Origin: Roseibium sp. HPY-6
GTDB lineage: Bacteria; Pseudomonadota; Alphaproteobacteria; Rhizobiales; Stappiaceae
Assembly (NCBI RefSeq): GCF_040530035.1
Contig: NZ_JBEWCD010000002.1
Coordinates: forward strand, 1,116,001 to 1,180,000
Direction: 5' to 3'
DNA: 64,000 bases
Part shown: positions 56,143 through 64,000 of the stretch, one piece after another
Layout: every line of letters starts with the position of its first letter
How positions within the stretch are numbered: position 1 is the first letter of the stretch
The notes under the pieces: generated by a model
The model's input: only the letters and a program-made list of their open reading frames with translations
Databases searched by the model: none
Told to the model about the DNA's origin: nothing
Position numbers and translations under genes: made by a program

Positions 56143-56257
56143 CTTCTCTTCCCAGCACGCCTTTATGTCTTTTCGTTTCTTGGCGGATTTTTGCCGATAT
56201 AGACTGACTTTTGACGTTAGACAAGAGAATGTGTGCGATGCAGTAAACGATAGCCGG

Positions 56258-57748
56258 TTAAAGGCTTCGCGCTGTCCAGGACTGACGTTTCCGGTAGATT
56301 GTCGAGGGACTTATCTCCAGTGCGGCCGCAGCCATGGCAATATTCCCGTCAAAGGCATCCAGCGCATCTTCGATAATCCGGCGCTCCTGGGCCCAAAGTG
56401 GTTCGATTGCGCCGAATGGCCGGCTGGGTGCGCTGGTACGCGAGCGTTCCCGGGACAGATCGATAACGGCGTTCGGGCGGCCACTCTGATCACGGATAAC
56501 CATCGGCAGCATGTCGAAGGTGACAGCTGCGCCGTCGTTCATGACCACGATCTGTCGGATCGTGTTTTCAAGCTGCCGGACATTGCCGGGCCACGAATAG
56601 GACAGGATGCGGGTTTCGGCATCAGCGTCGAAGCCTTTGAAACCCCGCCGCTCTTCCCCGGAATACCGGGTGAGAAATGCCTCCGCGAGCGGTAGAATGT
56701 CATCGCGCCGTTCCCGGAGCGCCGGCAGGTGGACCGGCAGGACGTGCAGGCGGTAGTAGAGATCTTCGCGAAAGCGCCCGGCAGAAATTTCGGCGACCGG
56801 GTTCCGGTTGGTCGCGCATATGATGCGCGCGTCCACCTTGCGGGACTGCGTGTCGCCCAGCCTTTGAAAAGTGCCTGTCTGCAGGAACCGGAGCAACTTG
56901 CTTTGAAGCAACAGGTCCATTTCGCCGATTTCATCCAGGAACAGGGTGCCCCCGTCGGCCTGCTCGGCAGCGCCTGGCCGATTTTCGGTGGCACCGGTGA
57001 AGGCTCCACGCATATAGCCGAAAATCTCGCTTTCGATGAGATCTCGCGGAATTGCCGCGCAATTCAGCGTGACAAACCGGTTGGGCTGACGATCGGACAG
57101 GTCATGTATAGCGTTCGCACACAGTTCCTTGCCTGTGCCGGATTCACCTGTAATGAAAACAGGAGCCTGCGACGGTGCCATACGGGCAATCTGGTCATGG
57201 ATCTCGCGCATTTGGAGGGAAACGCCAACCAGTCTGTTCAGTCCTGTCTGATCAATTGGCGATGCTTCGGAAAATGTCGGGCGTTCAGGTCGCTCTGCTG
57301 GGGCCCCGGGCTGATGGGGTGCCGGGAAGTCCACAACAGCTGAAGGCAGCACCGGTCGGCGCTGTTTGAGCTGAAACGAGATTTTCGTTGCAAGCGCATC
57401 CAGTGAAAACGGTTTAGTCAGGAAATCATGTGCGCCTGCCCGCATTGCGCTGACCGCGCGCGAAACCGATCCCTTGGCAGAAACGGCGATGATAACGGCT
57501 TTGGGGCAGCGTACTGCATAGGCTTCCAGCGCTTCGTCGCCTCCAATTGTCTCCAGATCGATAATAAGAATATCTGTCGACTTATCCGCCAGGTCCTGAA
57601 GACAGGATGCGGAATCTGTGTAGAGGATCGGATCGGCACAAGATGAGGATAACTTGGCGCAAACGGCAGAAGTGCGGGCGGCTTCTGAAGCCGATGCGTC
57701 GAGAACACGGACAATCACAGGCAACTCTTTGCCCTCATTACTCCCCAT
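56258..57748 (-). CDS. Sigma-54-dependent NtrC-family response regulator
   Basis: A 496-residue activator: a receiver domain (about 10-125; ILIIDLETIGGDEALE with the likely phospho-Asp and KPFSLDAL with Lys), an AAA+ sigma-54 contact domain (about 180-400; Walker A GESGTGKELCANAI, GAFTGA, GGTLFLDEIGEMD), and a Fis-type helix-turn-helix at the C-terminus (NIAMAAAALEISPSTIYRKR). The receiver's N-terminal acidic pair is reduced to one Asp (VLDASASEA), so phosphorylation may be atypical. No cognate histidine kinase is next to it. Confidence 0.9.
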   Translation of the reverse strand: MGSNEGKELPVIVRVLDASASEAARTSAVCAKLSSSCADPILYTDSASCLQDLADKSTDILIIDLETIGGDEALEAYAVRCPKAVIIAVSAKGSVSRAVSAMRAGAHDFLTKPFSLDALATKISFQLKQRRPVLPSAVVDFPAPHQPGAPAERPERPTFSEASPIDQTGLNRLVGVSLQMREIHDQIARMAPSQAPVFITGESGTGKELCANAIHDLSDRQPNRFVTLNCAAIPRDLIESEIFGYMRGAFTGATENRPGAAEQADGGTLFLDEIGEMDLLLQSKLLRFLQTGTFQRLGDTQSRKVDARIICATNRNPVAEISAGRFREDLYYRLHVLPVHLPALRERRDDILPLAEAFLTRYSGEERRGFKGFDADAETRILSYSWPGNVRQLENTIRQIVVMNDGAAVTFDMLPMVIRDQSGRPNAVIDLSRERSRTSAPSRPFGAIEPLWAQERRIIEDALDAFDGNIAMAAAALEISPSTIYRKRQSWTARSL

Positions 57749-57893
57749 TGCTGGGTAACTCCCGTCGCTTGAGCTGGGTCATTCGACTATCGAAAGATTC
57801 GTCAATTTGATAATTCTCCGAACAGGGTAAACAAAGCGTTGTCAGATGACGCATTTTGCAGTTTTTACGGAGAAAACTGACGAGAGGCGGTTC

Positions 57894-58718
57894 TTACTGG
57901 AAAGAACCTGCCAGCAGACCGGCCAGGAAACAGGCAACGGAGAGGACGGCAACAACGGAGATCGATACCCGTTTCTGAAAGAGTGGCTGTGTGGGCTTTG
58001 CAGGTTGCGGCCCCGCAAGAACTTGCGTCTCGGCCAAAGTGTCCTGCAGTTGTTCTGCCGCTGCGCCTTGAGCGCTTTGGACCTGGTCAGACCAGGTCGG
58101 CCGCGCTGAGGATGGCGCTTGCGGGATGTCTTCCGCTGCAGGCATCAGAAGATCTTCAACCGCAGCCGGGCCAGTGACGGCAAAAGCCTCCTGGACGTCC
58201 CCGTCCTGCGGGTTTTTGAAATTCTCGGGGCCATCCAGGTCTGTCGCAGATTTGAAGGCTGGTGCGTAGCTGCCTTTTGGAATTGAAATCCTGATAAGGT
58301 CCGAAGCGCCGCTGCCTCCGTAGTATTTGGCGAGCCGGCGACGAAGACGGGCGGCCTCCACGCGGACGATCGGATCAGTTACCGGATTGAAGTCTTCCCC
58401 ACGTCCGAGCGCTTCAACCGCGATCGTGTACCCTTTGATTTTTTCGTGCTGATTTTCGAGCGATGCCCGCACCACGAATTCCAGAAAGGCGCGCAATTGC
58501 GGCGCGGATGCGAATTCCGGGCTTTTGAGCGTTTTGACCAGCGCTGATGTCACTTGCTCGTCCGTGCATCCTGGGTCGTCAGAGCCCTTCGAATGCCCGG
58601 AGCTGTCAGCCCCAGAACCTGAGTTACCCGTTGTTTGAATATTCGAACGGAGGTCTTTTCGCTCGTTTTGGGCCTTTTTTTGTGACGTATTCCGTCCTGA
58701 GTGTACGGCCGCGTGCAT
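57894..58718 (-). CDS. Tail-anchored protein with a DNA-binding-like N-terminal domain
   Basis: A 274-residue protein. Residues about 55-155 (LRAFLEFVVRASLENQHEKI, KGYTIAVEALGRGEDFNPVT, VRVEAARLRRRLAKYY, SIPKGSYAPAF) match the small domain often found ahead of adenylate cyclases and TPR proteins in alphaproteobacteria, likely a winged-helix type. A low-complexity acidic/Pro-rich region follows, then one C-terminal membrane helix (VVAVLSVACFLAGLLAGSF). The combination implies a membrane-tethered regulator or sensor. ATG at 58718 has a GGGG site upstream. It lies 145 bases upstream of the NtrC-type gene on the same strand. Confidence 0.72.
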   Translation of the reverse strand: MHAAVHSGRNTSQKKAQNERKDLRSNIQTTGNSGSGADSSGHSKGSDDPGCTDEQVTSALVKTLKSPEFASAPQLRAFLEFVVRASLENQHEKIKGYTIAVEALGRGEDFNPVTDPIVRVEAARLRRRLAKYYGGSGASDLIRISIPKGSYAPAFKSATDLDGPENFKNPQDGDVQEAFAVTGPAAVEDLLMPAAEDIPQAPSSARPTWSDQVQSAQGAAAEQLQDTLAETQVLAGPQPAKPTQPLFQKRVSISVVAVLSVACFLAGLLAGSFQ

Positions 58719-59039
58719 GCCAGTCCCCTTATGGTAACCGGTTCTTAAACGCACCACGACAATTGCCCTAACGTGATCTTAACCAAGTCGCAGGTGATTG
58801 CAAATGACAAAAGTCATCCCTCCACCGCGGTTTGGTAGCCTGATCAGACAAGGTCGTGTGCAGGGCGGTACGGAGCTCAAATTCACCCGTCAAATGGAAA
58901 AACACCGGGTTTGGCGGTGCTTAGTCGGGGACAAGTGATGCAATTCATGCATGAATCGAGCTTGCGGATTCGGAGGAGACTGCTTCTTAAGGCATGATTG
59001 GCCGGTGATATTTGATTCGGGTCGGAACTTTTAAACGCC
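58719..59039. other. Intergenic region with orphan hairpin
   Basis: About 320 bases between divergent genes. I see no ORF with support. AAACACCG (58900-58907) and CGGTGCTT (58915-58922) form a hairpin whose minus transcript has five U residues, a terminator-like structure for which no leftward gene is visible; see findings. Confidence 0.45.
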
Positions 59040-60698
59040 ATGGGCCGGACGGGGACCATCTTTGTAGCGATATGTATGGCGATCATCGCAGCATCGTCGG
59101 CAACCGTGCTGATTTTTCAGTTCGGACGCCCGTTCGGTGAAGCGGTTTCGCTTTCGCTGGCGCTGATGTGCACCATGATCCTCATTCATCTGCTGATTGG
59201 CCGTGTGCACGATCGTGGGGCGGTCAGTGAGGCGGTCGATCGCCTGGAAGACAAGATGGCTGACCTCGATGAAGATGTCGGCAATCTTGAAGGTCGGCTG
59301 ACGGGGATGGAACACACCATGCCCCGCCGCACGCGTGCTGAAATTGACCCGCTGTTTGCCGAAGTCGAAGTCTTGGGCACCTTGGTCAAGCAAATGGCGG
59401 AAGCCATGTCGGATCTGGAAACCAGGGTCGAAGATCAACAAGCACTGGCACCGCCGTCGCATGCGGGCGCACTGCCGCATTATGCGCAGCCAAACCAGGC
59501 ACAGTCACTCGCTGAAAGACCGGAAGCCTTGCGTCCACCTCATCAAATGGCGCAGGCAGGTGCAGCGCCATTGAGCGCGATGCCGGTCGAGGTGAACGAA
59601 CCGCGCCAGGAAGCAATGGCGTCTCAAGGGTTCCGGCAGGCAGCGGAGGCGCCCGTCAATCCGTTCTTAAACCAGCCTGCAAGTCAGCCGCTTCAGGAGA
59701 GCACCGGCCGGGGTGACATGGCCGAGTGGGACCGCAGATATGGCGTTACACCGCCCCGGCCCGCCGTCAACCAGCCGCCGATACCTGATACGCCGCCACC
59801 TCAGCGGCACGATGAATTTCGTCAAGCGCCCTTGTCCGTAGACGAGTTTCCACTCGATGATGAGGGGCTTGTGCAGCCGGAGCCGCCAGCGCCGGAACGT
59901 CAGCAGCCGAACCTTGCGATGCGGGACCTGATTACGTCAGCCTTGAATGCAAACAGGGTTGAGCTGCACCTGCAGCCGATTGTCACGCTTCCCCAAAGAC
60001 AGGTAAAATACTACGAGGGATTCACGCGCCTGCGCGACGCCGAGGGCAACGCTGTCGAGGCGGCAGCGTTTTTACCTGAAGCGGTTCTGTCCGGGCAAAT
60101 CGCCCGTATCGACAATCTGCTGTTGTTCCGTTCCATTCAGGTGATAAAGCGGCTTACGTCCCGGAACCGCAACGCAATGCTTTTCTGCAATATCTCGTCG
60201 GTTTCGCTTGTCGATGAGACGTTCTTCCCCGGGTTCCTTGAATTCGTGAAATCCAACCAGTCCTATTCCGATGTTCTGATATTCGAGTTCTCGCAAAGCG
60301 ATGTGGCCAGCATGGGCGCGATGGAACTCGAAAGCCTGAATGCGCTCTACGAAGTCGGCTTCCGTTTCTCGATTGACCGCATCTCAGACATGAAGATGGA
60401 TTTCAATTCGCTTGCAGGCCGGGGCTTCAAGTTCGGAAAGTTGCACGCCGACTATCTCATCGGACGCCGCGAAGCGAACCATGGGCACATCCACCCGTCC
60501 GATTTCGGTGATTTGCTTAACCGCTACGGCATGGAACTGATCACCGATCACGTCGAAACGGAATCGCAGGTTCTGGAACTCCTCGATTATGATGTGAAGT
60601 TGGCACAGGGCAATCTGTTTTCGCCACCGCGTCCCGTGAGAGCCGAGGTCCTGCAGGGAGCCCCGGCTCCAGGTGCCAGAAAAACCGCGGCAGGATAA
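59040..60698 (+). CDS. Degenerate EAL-domain protein (TipF-like)
   Basis: A 552-residue protein: two N-terminal membrane helices (about 5-25 and 35-55), a coiled coil (about 60-125), a long Pro/Gln-rich linker (about 130-290), and a C-terminal EAL-like domain (about 295-535). EAL keeps its first Glu as YEGFTRL, and NIS and QGNLFSPPRP, but the catalytic DDFG position reads DRIS, so phosphodiesterase activity is unlikely. This is the architecture of Caulobacter TipF, a c-di-GMP receptor used in flagellum placement. A TipF-like role is inference; no flagellar genes are in the window. Confidence 0.78.
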   Translation: MGRTGTIFVAICMAIIAASSATVLIFQFGRPFGEAVSLSLALMCTMILIHLLIGRVHDRGAVSEAVDRLEDKMADLDEDVGNLEGRLTGMEHTMPRRTRAEIDPLFAEVEVLGTLVKQMAEAMSDLETRVEDQQALAPPSHAGALPHYAQPNQAQSLAERPEALRPPHQMAQAGAAPLSAMPVEVNEPRQEAMASQGFRQAAEAPVNPFLNQPASQPLQESTGRGDMAEWDRRYGVTPPRPAVNQPPIPDTPPPQRHDEFRQAPLSVDEFPLDDEGLVQPEPPAPERQQPNLAMRDLITSALNANRVELHLQPIVTLPQRQVKYYEGFTRLRDAEGNAVEAAAFLPEAVLSGQIARIDNLLLFRSIQVIKRLTSRNRNAMLFCNISSVSLVDETFFPGFLEFVKSNQSYSDVLIFEFSQSDVASMGAMELESLNALYEVGFRFSIDRISDMKMDFNSLAGRGFKFGKLHADYLIGRREANHGHIHPSDFGDLLNRYGMELITDHVETESQVLELLDYDVKLAQGNLFSPPRPVRAEVLQGAPAPGARKTAAG

Positions 60699-60780
60699 CG
60701 CGGCTTCGACCTCTGCCTTTGCTTTTGACCCTCACTCAACGTGAAATCTATCGTTTTGGCCGGGAAACGCCGTGTGACCG

Positions 60781-61965
60781 TCAGGATGTTCGCGTTAGAT
60801 GAAGTGTTCTGGACCTGGACAAGGCAAAACTGGTTGCTGTTCCGAACAGCAGGGCCCAGACGGGTGCGCCGATGCCGAAAAAAGAAACGGCTGAAACCGT
60901 GGTCATGAAAGTCACCAGAGCTGCTTCGCGATCGTCAGACCTCAGCAATGCCGCGTTGAGACTTGCGCCGATCGTGCTCAGGAGGGCGAGACCGGCGACG
61001 GTGATCACCAGTGCTTTCGGCGCGAGCAGAAACAGACTGATGACCGCAGCGCCCAGCATGCCGAAACCGCAGTAGAAAATGCCGGCAATGACCGCCGCCT
61101 TGTACCGCGTCTTAGGATCTTCGTCCGCTTCCGGCCCTGCACAAATCGCGGCCGTAATTGCAGCGAAATTGAAGGCAAAGCCGCCAAATGGCGCAAGCAG
61201 GAGCGACGCGAGACCCGTAACGGTCAGACTGGCGGAGACCGGTGGCTTGTAACCGGCGGATTTCAAGGCAATCACGCCCGGCATGTTTTGCGAAGTCATC
61301 GTGACGACGTAAAGCGGAAGACCGACACTGATGAGTGCGATCAGTGAAAATTCCGGCATGACGAAAACAGGCTGTGCGGCTGAAAACGAAAAAGACACTT
61401 CTGTTTGGAAAGCGCCCGTGATCCAGCAAAAGAGACTTCCTGAAAGAAGCACCGACAGGATGGCATACCGCGCAAACCATCGTCTTCCGGCAAGGTAGGT
61501 GATGCACATGACCGCGACGAGCAGAAAGTCCTCCTCCATCGACGAAAAGACGCCCAATCCAAAACGAAACAGGACGCCTGCCAGCACTGCGCTGGCGATC
61601 GCATCGGGAATAAGGCGCGAGACCTTTTCAAACCAGCCTGTCACGCCTGTCAGTGTGAGCAGGGCACCACAAAACAGGAATGCACCAATGGCTTCGCTCA
61701 TTGGGAGACCTTCGGCACCAATGACAAGCAACGCCGCCCCCGGCGTCGACCACGCCGTCAGGATCGGCATCTGGTAGCGAAGCGACAAGAACAAGCCGCT
61801 CAGACCCGTTCCAAGTCCCAGGACCAGCATCCAGCTATTGGCTTGCGCCTGTGTCGCTCCAAGCGTGTCTATGGCCTGAAAAATGATTGCGACGCTGCCC
61901 GTATATCCGACCAGAACCGCGATGAAACCGGAGACAAGGTGTGAAAGTTTCAGACCTGCAATCAT
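60781..61965 (-). CDS. BenE-family benzoate/H+ symporter
   Basis: A 394-residue transporter with about 12 helices and BenE-type signatures (VGYTGSVAIIFQAIDTLGA, TAWSTPGAALLVIGAEGL, GGFAFNFAAITAAICAGPEA). BenE imports benzoate with a proton, but the substrate may differ here as no benzoate-degradation genes are close. ATG at 61965 is chosen over 62061, which lies beyond operator repeats. It is convergent with the EAL gene and divergent from the XRE-cupin gene, which likely controls it. Confidence 0.85.
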   Translation of the reverse strand: MIAGLKLSHLVSGFIAVLVGYTGSVAIIFQAIDTLGATQAQANSWMLVLGLGTGLSGLFLSLRYQMPILTAWSTPGAALLVIGAEGLPMSEAIGAFLFCGALLTLTGVTGWFEKVSRLIPDAIASAVLAGVLFRFGLGVFSSMEEDFLLVAVMCITYLAGRRWFARYAILSVLLSGSLFCWITGAFQTEVSFSFSAAQPVFVMPEFSLIALISVGLPLYVVTMTSQNMPGVIALKSAGYKPPVSASLTVTGLASLLLAPFGGFAFNFAAITAAICAGPEADEDPKTRYKAAVIAGIFYCGFGMLGAAVISLFLLAPKALVITVAGLALLSTIGASLNAALLRSDDREAALVTFMTTVSAVSFFGIGAPVWALLFGTATSFALSRSRTLHLTRTS

Positions 61966-62027
61966 ATCGCCCGTGCCTTTGCCGTTCTGGAAAGCTAAGC
62001 TTGGCCTGAAACCAGGCTCCGCAGTTT

Positions 62028-62059
62028 GTTCGTTATAACGTACGTTCGTTATAACGAAC
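62028..62059. repeat. Tandem palindromic operators between BenE and XRE-cupin genes
   Basis: A 16-base unit is repeated head to tail: GTTCGTTATAACGTAC (62028-62043) and GTTCGTTATAACGAAC (62044-62059). The second is a perfect palindrome and the first is nearly so. They lie 15-46 bases upstream of the XRE-cupin start and 63-94 upstream of benE, ideal for dimeric repressor binding. Confidence 0.8.
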
Positions 62060-62074
62060 AAGAGAAACAGGCGA

Positions 62075-62662
62075 ATGACCGAAAAGAAAATTCAAATCAA
62101 GCTCAAGGCAGCCAGGCAAAACGCGGGACTAAGCCTGTCGCAGACCGCGGAAATGACCGGCGTCAGCAAGGCAATGCTTCATCAGATCGAGCGTGGTGAT
62201 TCCAGTCCGACGATTGCGACCCTTTGGAAGCTGGCAAAGGGGTTTCATCTGCCCCTCACGGCATTCATCGAAGACCTTGTTCAGCCGATTGAAACCTTCA
62301 CCCCTGCACAGAGCGACCTCATTCGGTTCCCGGGAAGCGTCGGATTTCAAACGATATTTCCCTTCGACCCGGTGTTTGGTTCGGAAACGTTTGTTGTCAC
62401 GCTTGAAGCGGGGCAAACCCATACTTCAAATCCGCACGATGCCGGTGTGGTCGAGGATGTCTATGTGGTAACGGGAGAAATGGAGGTCTTGTCGGAAGGT
62501 CGATGGAAGCTGTGCCGCTGCGGTGATGGAATCAGGTTTCCAGCAGACCAGCCTCACGGATACCGCAACTTGAGCGGTGCGACCGCCCAGTTTCACAATA
62601 CATTGCACTATCCGAAGACGAGCCTGTTTGGAACCGACACGGAAACCGAAGGCAAGCCCTGA
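62075..62662 (+). CDS. XRE-cupin regulator
   Basis: A 195-residue regulator: an N-terminal helix-turn-helix (about 8-65; AGLSLSQTAEMTGVSKAMLH, GDSSPTIATLWKLAKGFHLP) and a C-terminal cupin domain (about 105-180; VTLEAGQTHTSNPHDAGVVE, YVVTGEMEVLSEGRWK, FPADQPHGYRNLSG). The cupin likely binds a small ligand, and the tandem palindromes next to its start suit autoregulation and control of BenE. ATG at 62075 follows an AAGAGAAAC stretch. Confidence 0.88.
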   Translation: MTEKKIQIKLKAARQNAGLSLSQTAEMTGVSKAMLHQIERGDSSPTIATLWKLAKGFHLPLTAFIEDLVQPIETFTPAQSDLIRFPGSVGFQTIFPFDPVFGSETFVVTLEAGQTHTSNPHDAGVVEDVYVVTGEMEVLSEGRWKLCRCGDGIRFPADQPHGYRNLSGATAQFHNTLHYPKTSLFGTDTETEGKP

Positions 62663-62738
62663 GGCTTAAAGCGCTGACGACCTTGCTTGCAAGAGCAGTG
62701 AAGCGCCTCGTGGCAACAGGTCAATCGGCAAAGAGTGG

Positions 62739-62763
62739 AAAGGACCGACAGGCTCGGTCCCTT
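62739..62763 (-). terminator. Possible terminator of the M16 gene
   Basis: AAAGGACCGA (62739-62748) and TCGGTCCCTT (62754-62763) pair at 9 of 10 positions around a 5-base loop. It lies 68 bases beyond the leftward M16 stop and has only a short T-run on that strand, so it is weak. Confidence 0.45.
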
Positions 62764-62830
62764 CATGTGCAGCGTGCAGCCGTCATACGTCTGATTAACG
62801 CCAAGGCTGCGCGCCTGTTTCCCGGCTTGC

Positions 62831-64000
62831 TTAGCCTTGCTCCTGACCGACGGTGATGATTGTCGGCTTGTTTTCCGCCAGCAGCCTTTTGGCAACGCGT
62901 TGCACGTCTTCCAGCGTAACAGCGTCGATCTCGCTGTTGCGGCGGTCGAAGTAGTCAATCCCTAGGCCCGCATTTTGCAGGGCTACCAGCTGACGCGCAA
63001 TCTTGCCGGAACTGTCAAAGCGCAGGGCATAAGATCCTGTGATGAAGCGCTTGGCCGCATCCAGTTCGGCATTGGAAGGACCTGTCGTTGCCATGCGCTC
63101 AAGCTGCTCAAGCATCACGCCGACCGTCTCCTTCGCGCGCTCGGTCTTCGTCGCCGCCGAGCCGATCAGCAAGCCCGTGTGTCGATAGGGCGAAAGCGAG
63201 GTACTTGCGCCGTAGGAGAGCCCGCGTTTTTCGCGCACCTCCTGATACATCCAGGAGGTAAATGTACCACCGCCGAGAATGTGGTTCATGACATAAGCGG
63301 CCTGGTAATCCGGATCATCGCGCATGAGGCCGGGCACGGCCAGAAGAATGGTCGTTTGCGGTACGGAAAGTTCCCGGTGGATGGTCTCTCCGGAGAGCAG
63401 TTCCAGGTCCGATACTGCCGTGAGGTCGGTTTGCTCGGGAAGGCCAGCAAACACCTTGTCGAGGATTGGGGCAAGCGTCTCAGCGTTTATCGCCCCGACG
63501 ACACCTATGGTCAGGCCCTGTTTCGACAGAAGCTTGCCGTGCTGCATCTGTAGGTCGGACTTCTCAAGGGCCGCAAGCGTTTTGGCGGTCCCCAAGGTTG
63601 GCCTTGCGTAAAGGTGATTCCCAAACATGGCGCCTGCGAGCGAACGGCCGGCGATTGCGTTGGGGTCGCTTTCGTTCCGCTTGATCTGGGTTTTGAGCTG
63701 AGTCTTCATGCGATCGACAGGCGCTTCGTCGAAACGTGGTTCGTTGACCGCAAGCGCAAGCAGATCCGACGCCTCGGTAAGCGTCGGGCTGAGTGTTCTG
63801 AGGCTACCGTAGAAACGGTCCCGCCCGGTGTTGAAACCGATGCTGACGGCAAGCTCTTCCATTCTTCCCTGGAACTCTTCCGAACTGAGCTCGCCGGCGC
63901 CTTCATCAAGAGACGCAGCCAAGAGACGTGTCAGCCCTTCCTTTCCGACCGGATCCTGAGTAGAGCCTCCGTCGAAGGAAAAATTCATCGCAATGATGGG
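62831..64000 (-). CDS. M16 peptidase-like protein (N-terminus beyond window)
   Basis: The 3' part of an M16 (pitrilysin/insulinase) family gene; the frame is open through base 64000, so the start is outside. The 389 visible residues cover most of the protein and include FSFDGGSTQDPVGKEGLTRL, NHILGGGTFTSWMYQEVRE and REKRGLSYGASTSLSPY, which carries the Arg/Tyr substrate-binding pair. No zinc-binding HxxEH is visible, which fits the non-catalytic partner subunit of an M16B heterodimer. The catalytic partner would then be just upstream (rightward), outside the window. Confidence 0.85.
   Translation of the reverse strand, partial: PIIAMNFSFDGGSTQDPVGKEGLTRLLAASLDEGAGELSSEEFQGRMEELAVSIGFNTGRDRFYGSLRTLSPTLTEASDLLALAVNEPRFDEAPVDRMKTQLKTQIKRNESDPNAIAGRSLAGAMFGNHLYARPTLGTAKTLAALEKSDLQMQHGKLLSKQGLTIGVVGAINAETLAPILDKVFAGLPEQTDLTAVSDLELLSGETIHRELSVPQTTILLAVPGLMRDDPDYQAAYVMNHILGGGTFTSWMYQEVREKRGLSYGASTSLSPYRHTGLLIGSAATKTERAKETVGVMLEQLERMATTGPSNAELDAAKRFITGSYALRFDSSGKIARQLVALQNAGLGIDYFDRRNSEIDAVTLEDVQRVAKRLLAENKPTIITVGQEQG

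Overview
This is a gene-dense, fairly high-GC window from an alphaproteobacterium, most likely a Hyphomicrobiales member near Stappiaceae (Labrenzia/Roseibium-like). That placement is inferred from gene content: plant-type glutamate-cysteine ligase, HisG with HisZ, a split glycolate oxidase GlcD/E/F, an orphan CheZ, a TipF-like degenerate EAL protein, DUF1127 and DUF3422 proteins, and an ECF42-type sigma factor beside a DGPF protein. No rRNA, tRNA, CRISPR array, insertion sequence or clear prophage was seen. The genes at both edges (gshA on the left, an M16 peptidase-like gene on the right) run off the window.

Layout. 1-5.7 kb: end of gshA, a DUF937-like acidic protein, a DUF1127 gene, two tandem paralogous LysR genes and an EamA exporter, with a shared GTTTGTGATG-like motif in three intergenic regions. 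5.7-8.4 kb: a class I amidotransferase and an lldR-lldD type lactate-oxidation unit. 8.5-16.5 kb: DUF3422, a cytochrome c, a LysR regulator and glcD-glcE-(DUF4870)-glcF. 16.5-22.2 kb: ClC antiporter, L,D-transpeptidase, DUF2927 protein, CheZ, DNA-3-methyladenine glycosylase and a VOC protein. 22.2-25.2 kb: a 673-residue coiled-coil/TPR protein of unknown function and a HemG-like flavodoxin. 25.2-28.8 kb: hisS-hisZ-hisG. 29.1-32.8 kb: GT2-GtrA glycosyltransferase, GT39 (ArnT-like) transferase and a ChbG/YdjC-like protein that appears to have lost its metal ligands. 32.9-35.6 kb: Crp/Fnr regulator, then a nitric-oxide module with NsrR divergent from a truncated haemoglobin, two very small membrane proteins and a thioesterase, with an NsrR-type operator between. 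36-41 kb: MacAB/Lol-type ABC exporter, SlyX, a GST and an isolated endolysin-like amidase. 41.5-48.9 kb: GNAT, an HTTM-DCC1 fusion, a SixA-like/Nudix fusion, an SRPBCC-DGPF-ECF42 cluster, a DsbA-like isomerase and a LysE exporter. 49-53.2 kb: M81 (MlrC-like) peptidase, an orphan Tat-exported peptide-binding protein and a divergent XRE regulator. 53.3-55.5 kb: groES-groEL with a textbook promoter and CIRCE element. 55.6-64 kb: exported unknown protein, sigma-54 activator, a tail-anchored DNA-binding-like protein, TipF-like EAL protein, BenE with a divergent XRE-cupin regulator and tandem palindromic operators, and the M16 fragment.

Most of the window is ordinary chromosomal housekeeping and metabolism. 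The stretches most worth following up are the TPR/coiled-coil protein with its small membrane neighbour, the NsrR-linked micro-membrane proteins (one only 34 residues), the two probable pseudo-enzymes (ChbG-like and SixA-like/Nudix), the HTTM-DCC1 fusion, and an extended HisG that coexists with HisZ. All assignments come from reading the sequence and from knowledge of the families; no database search was run.
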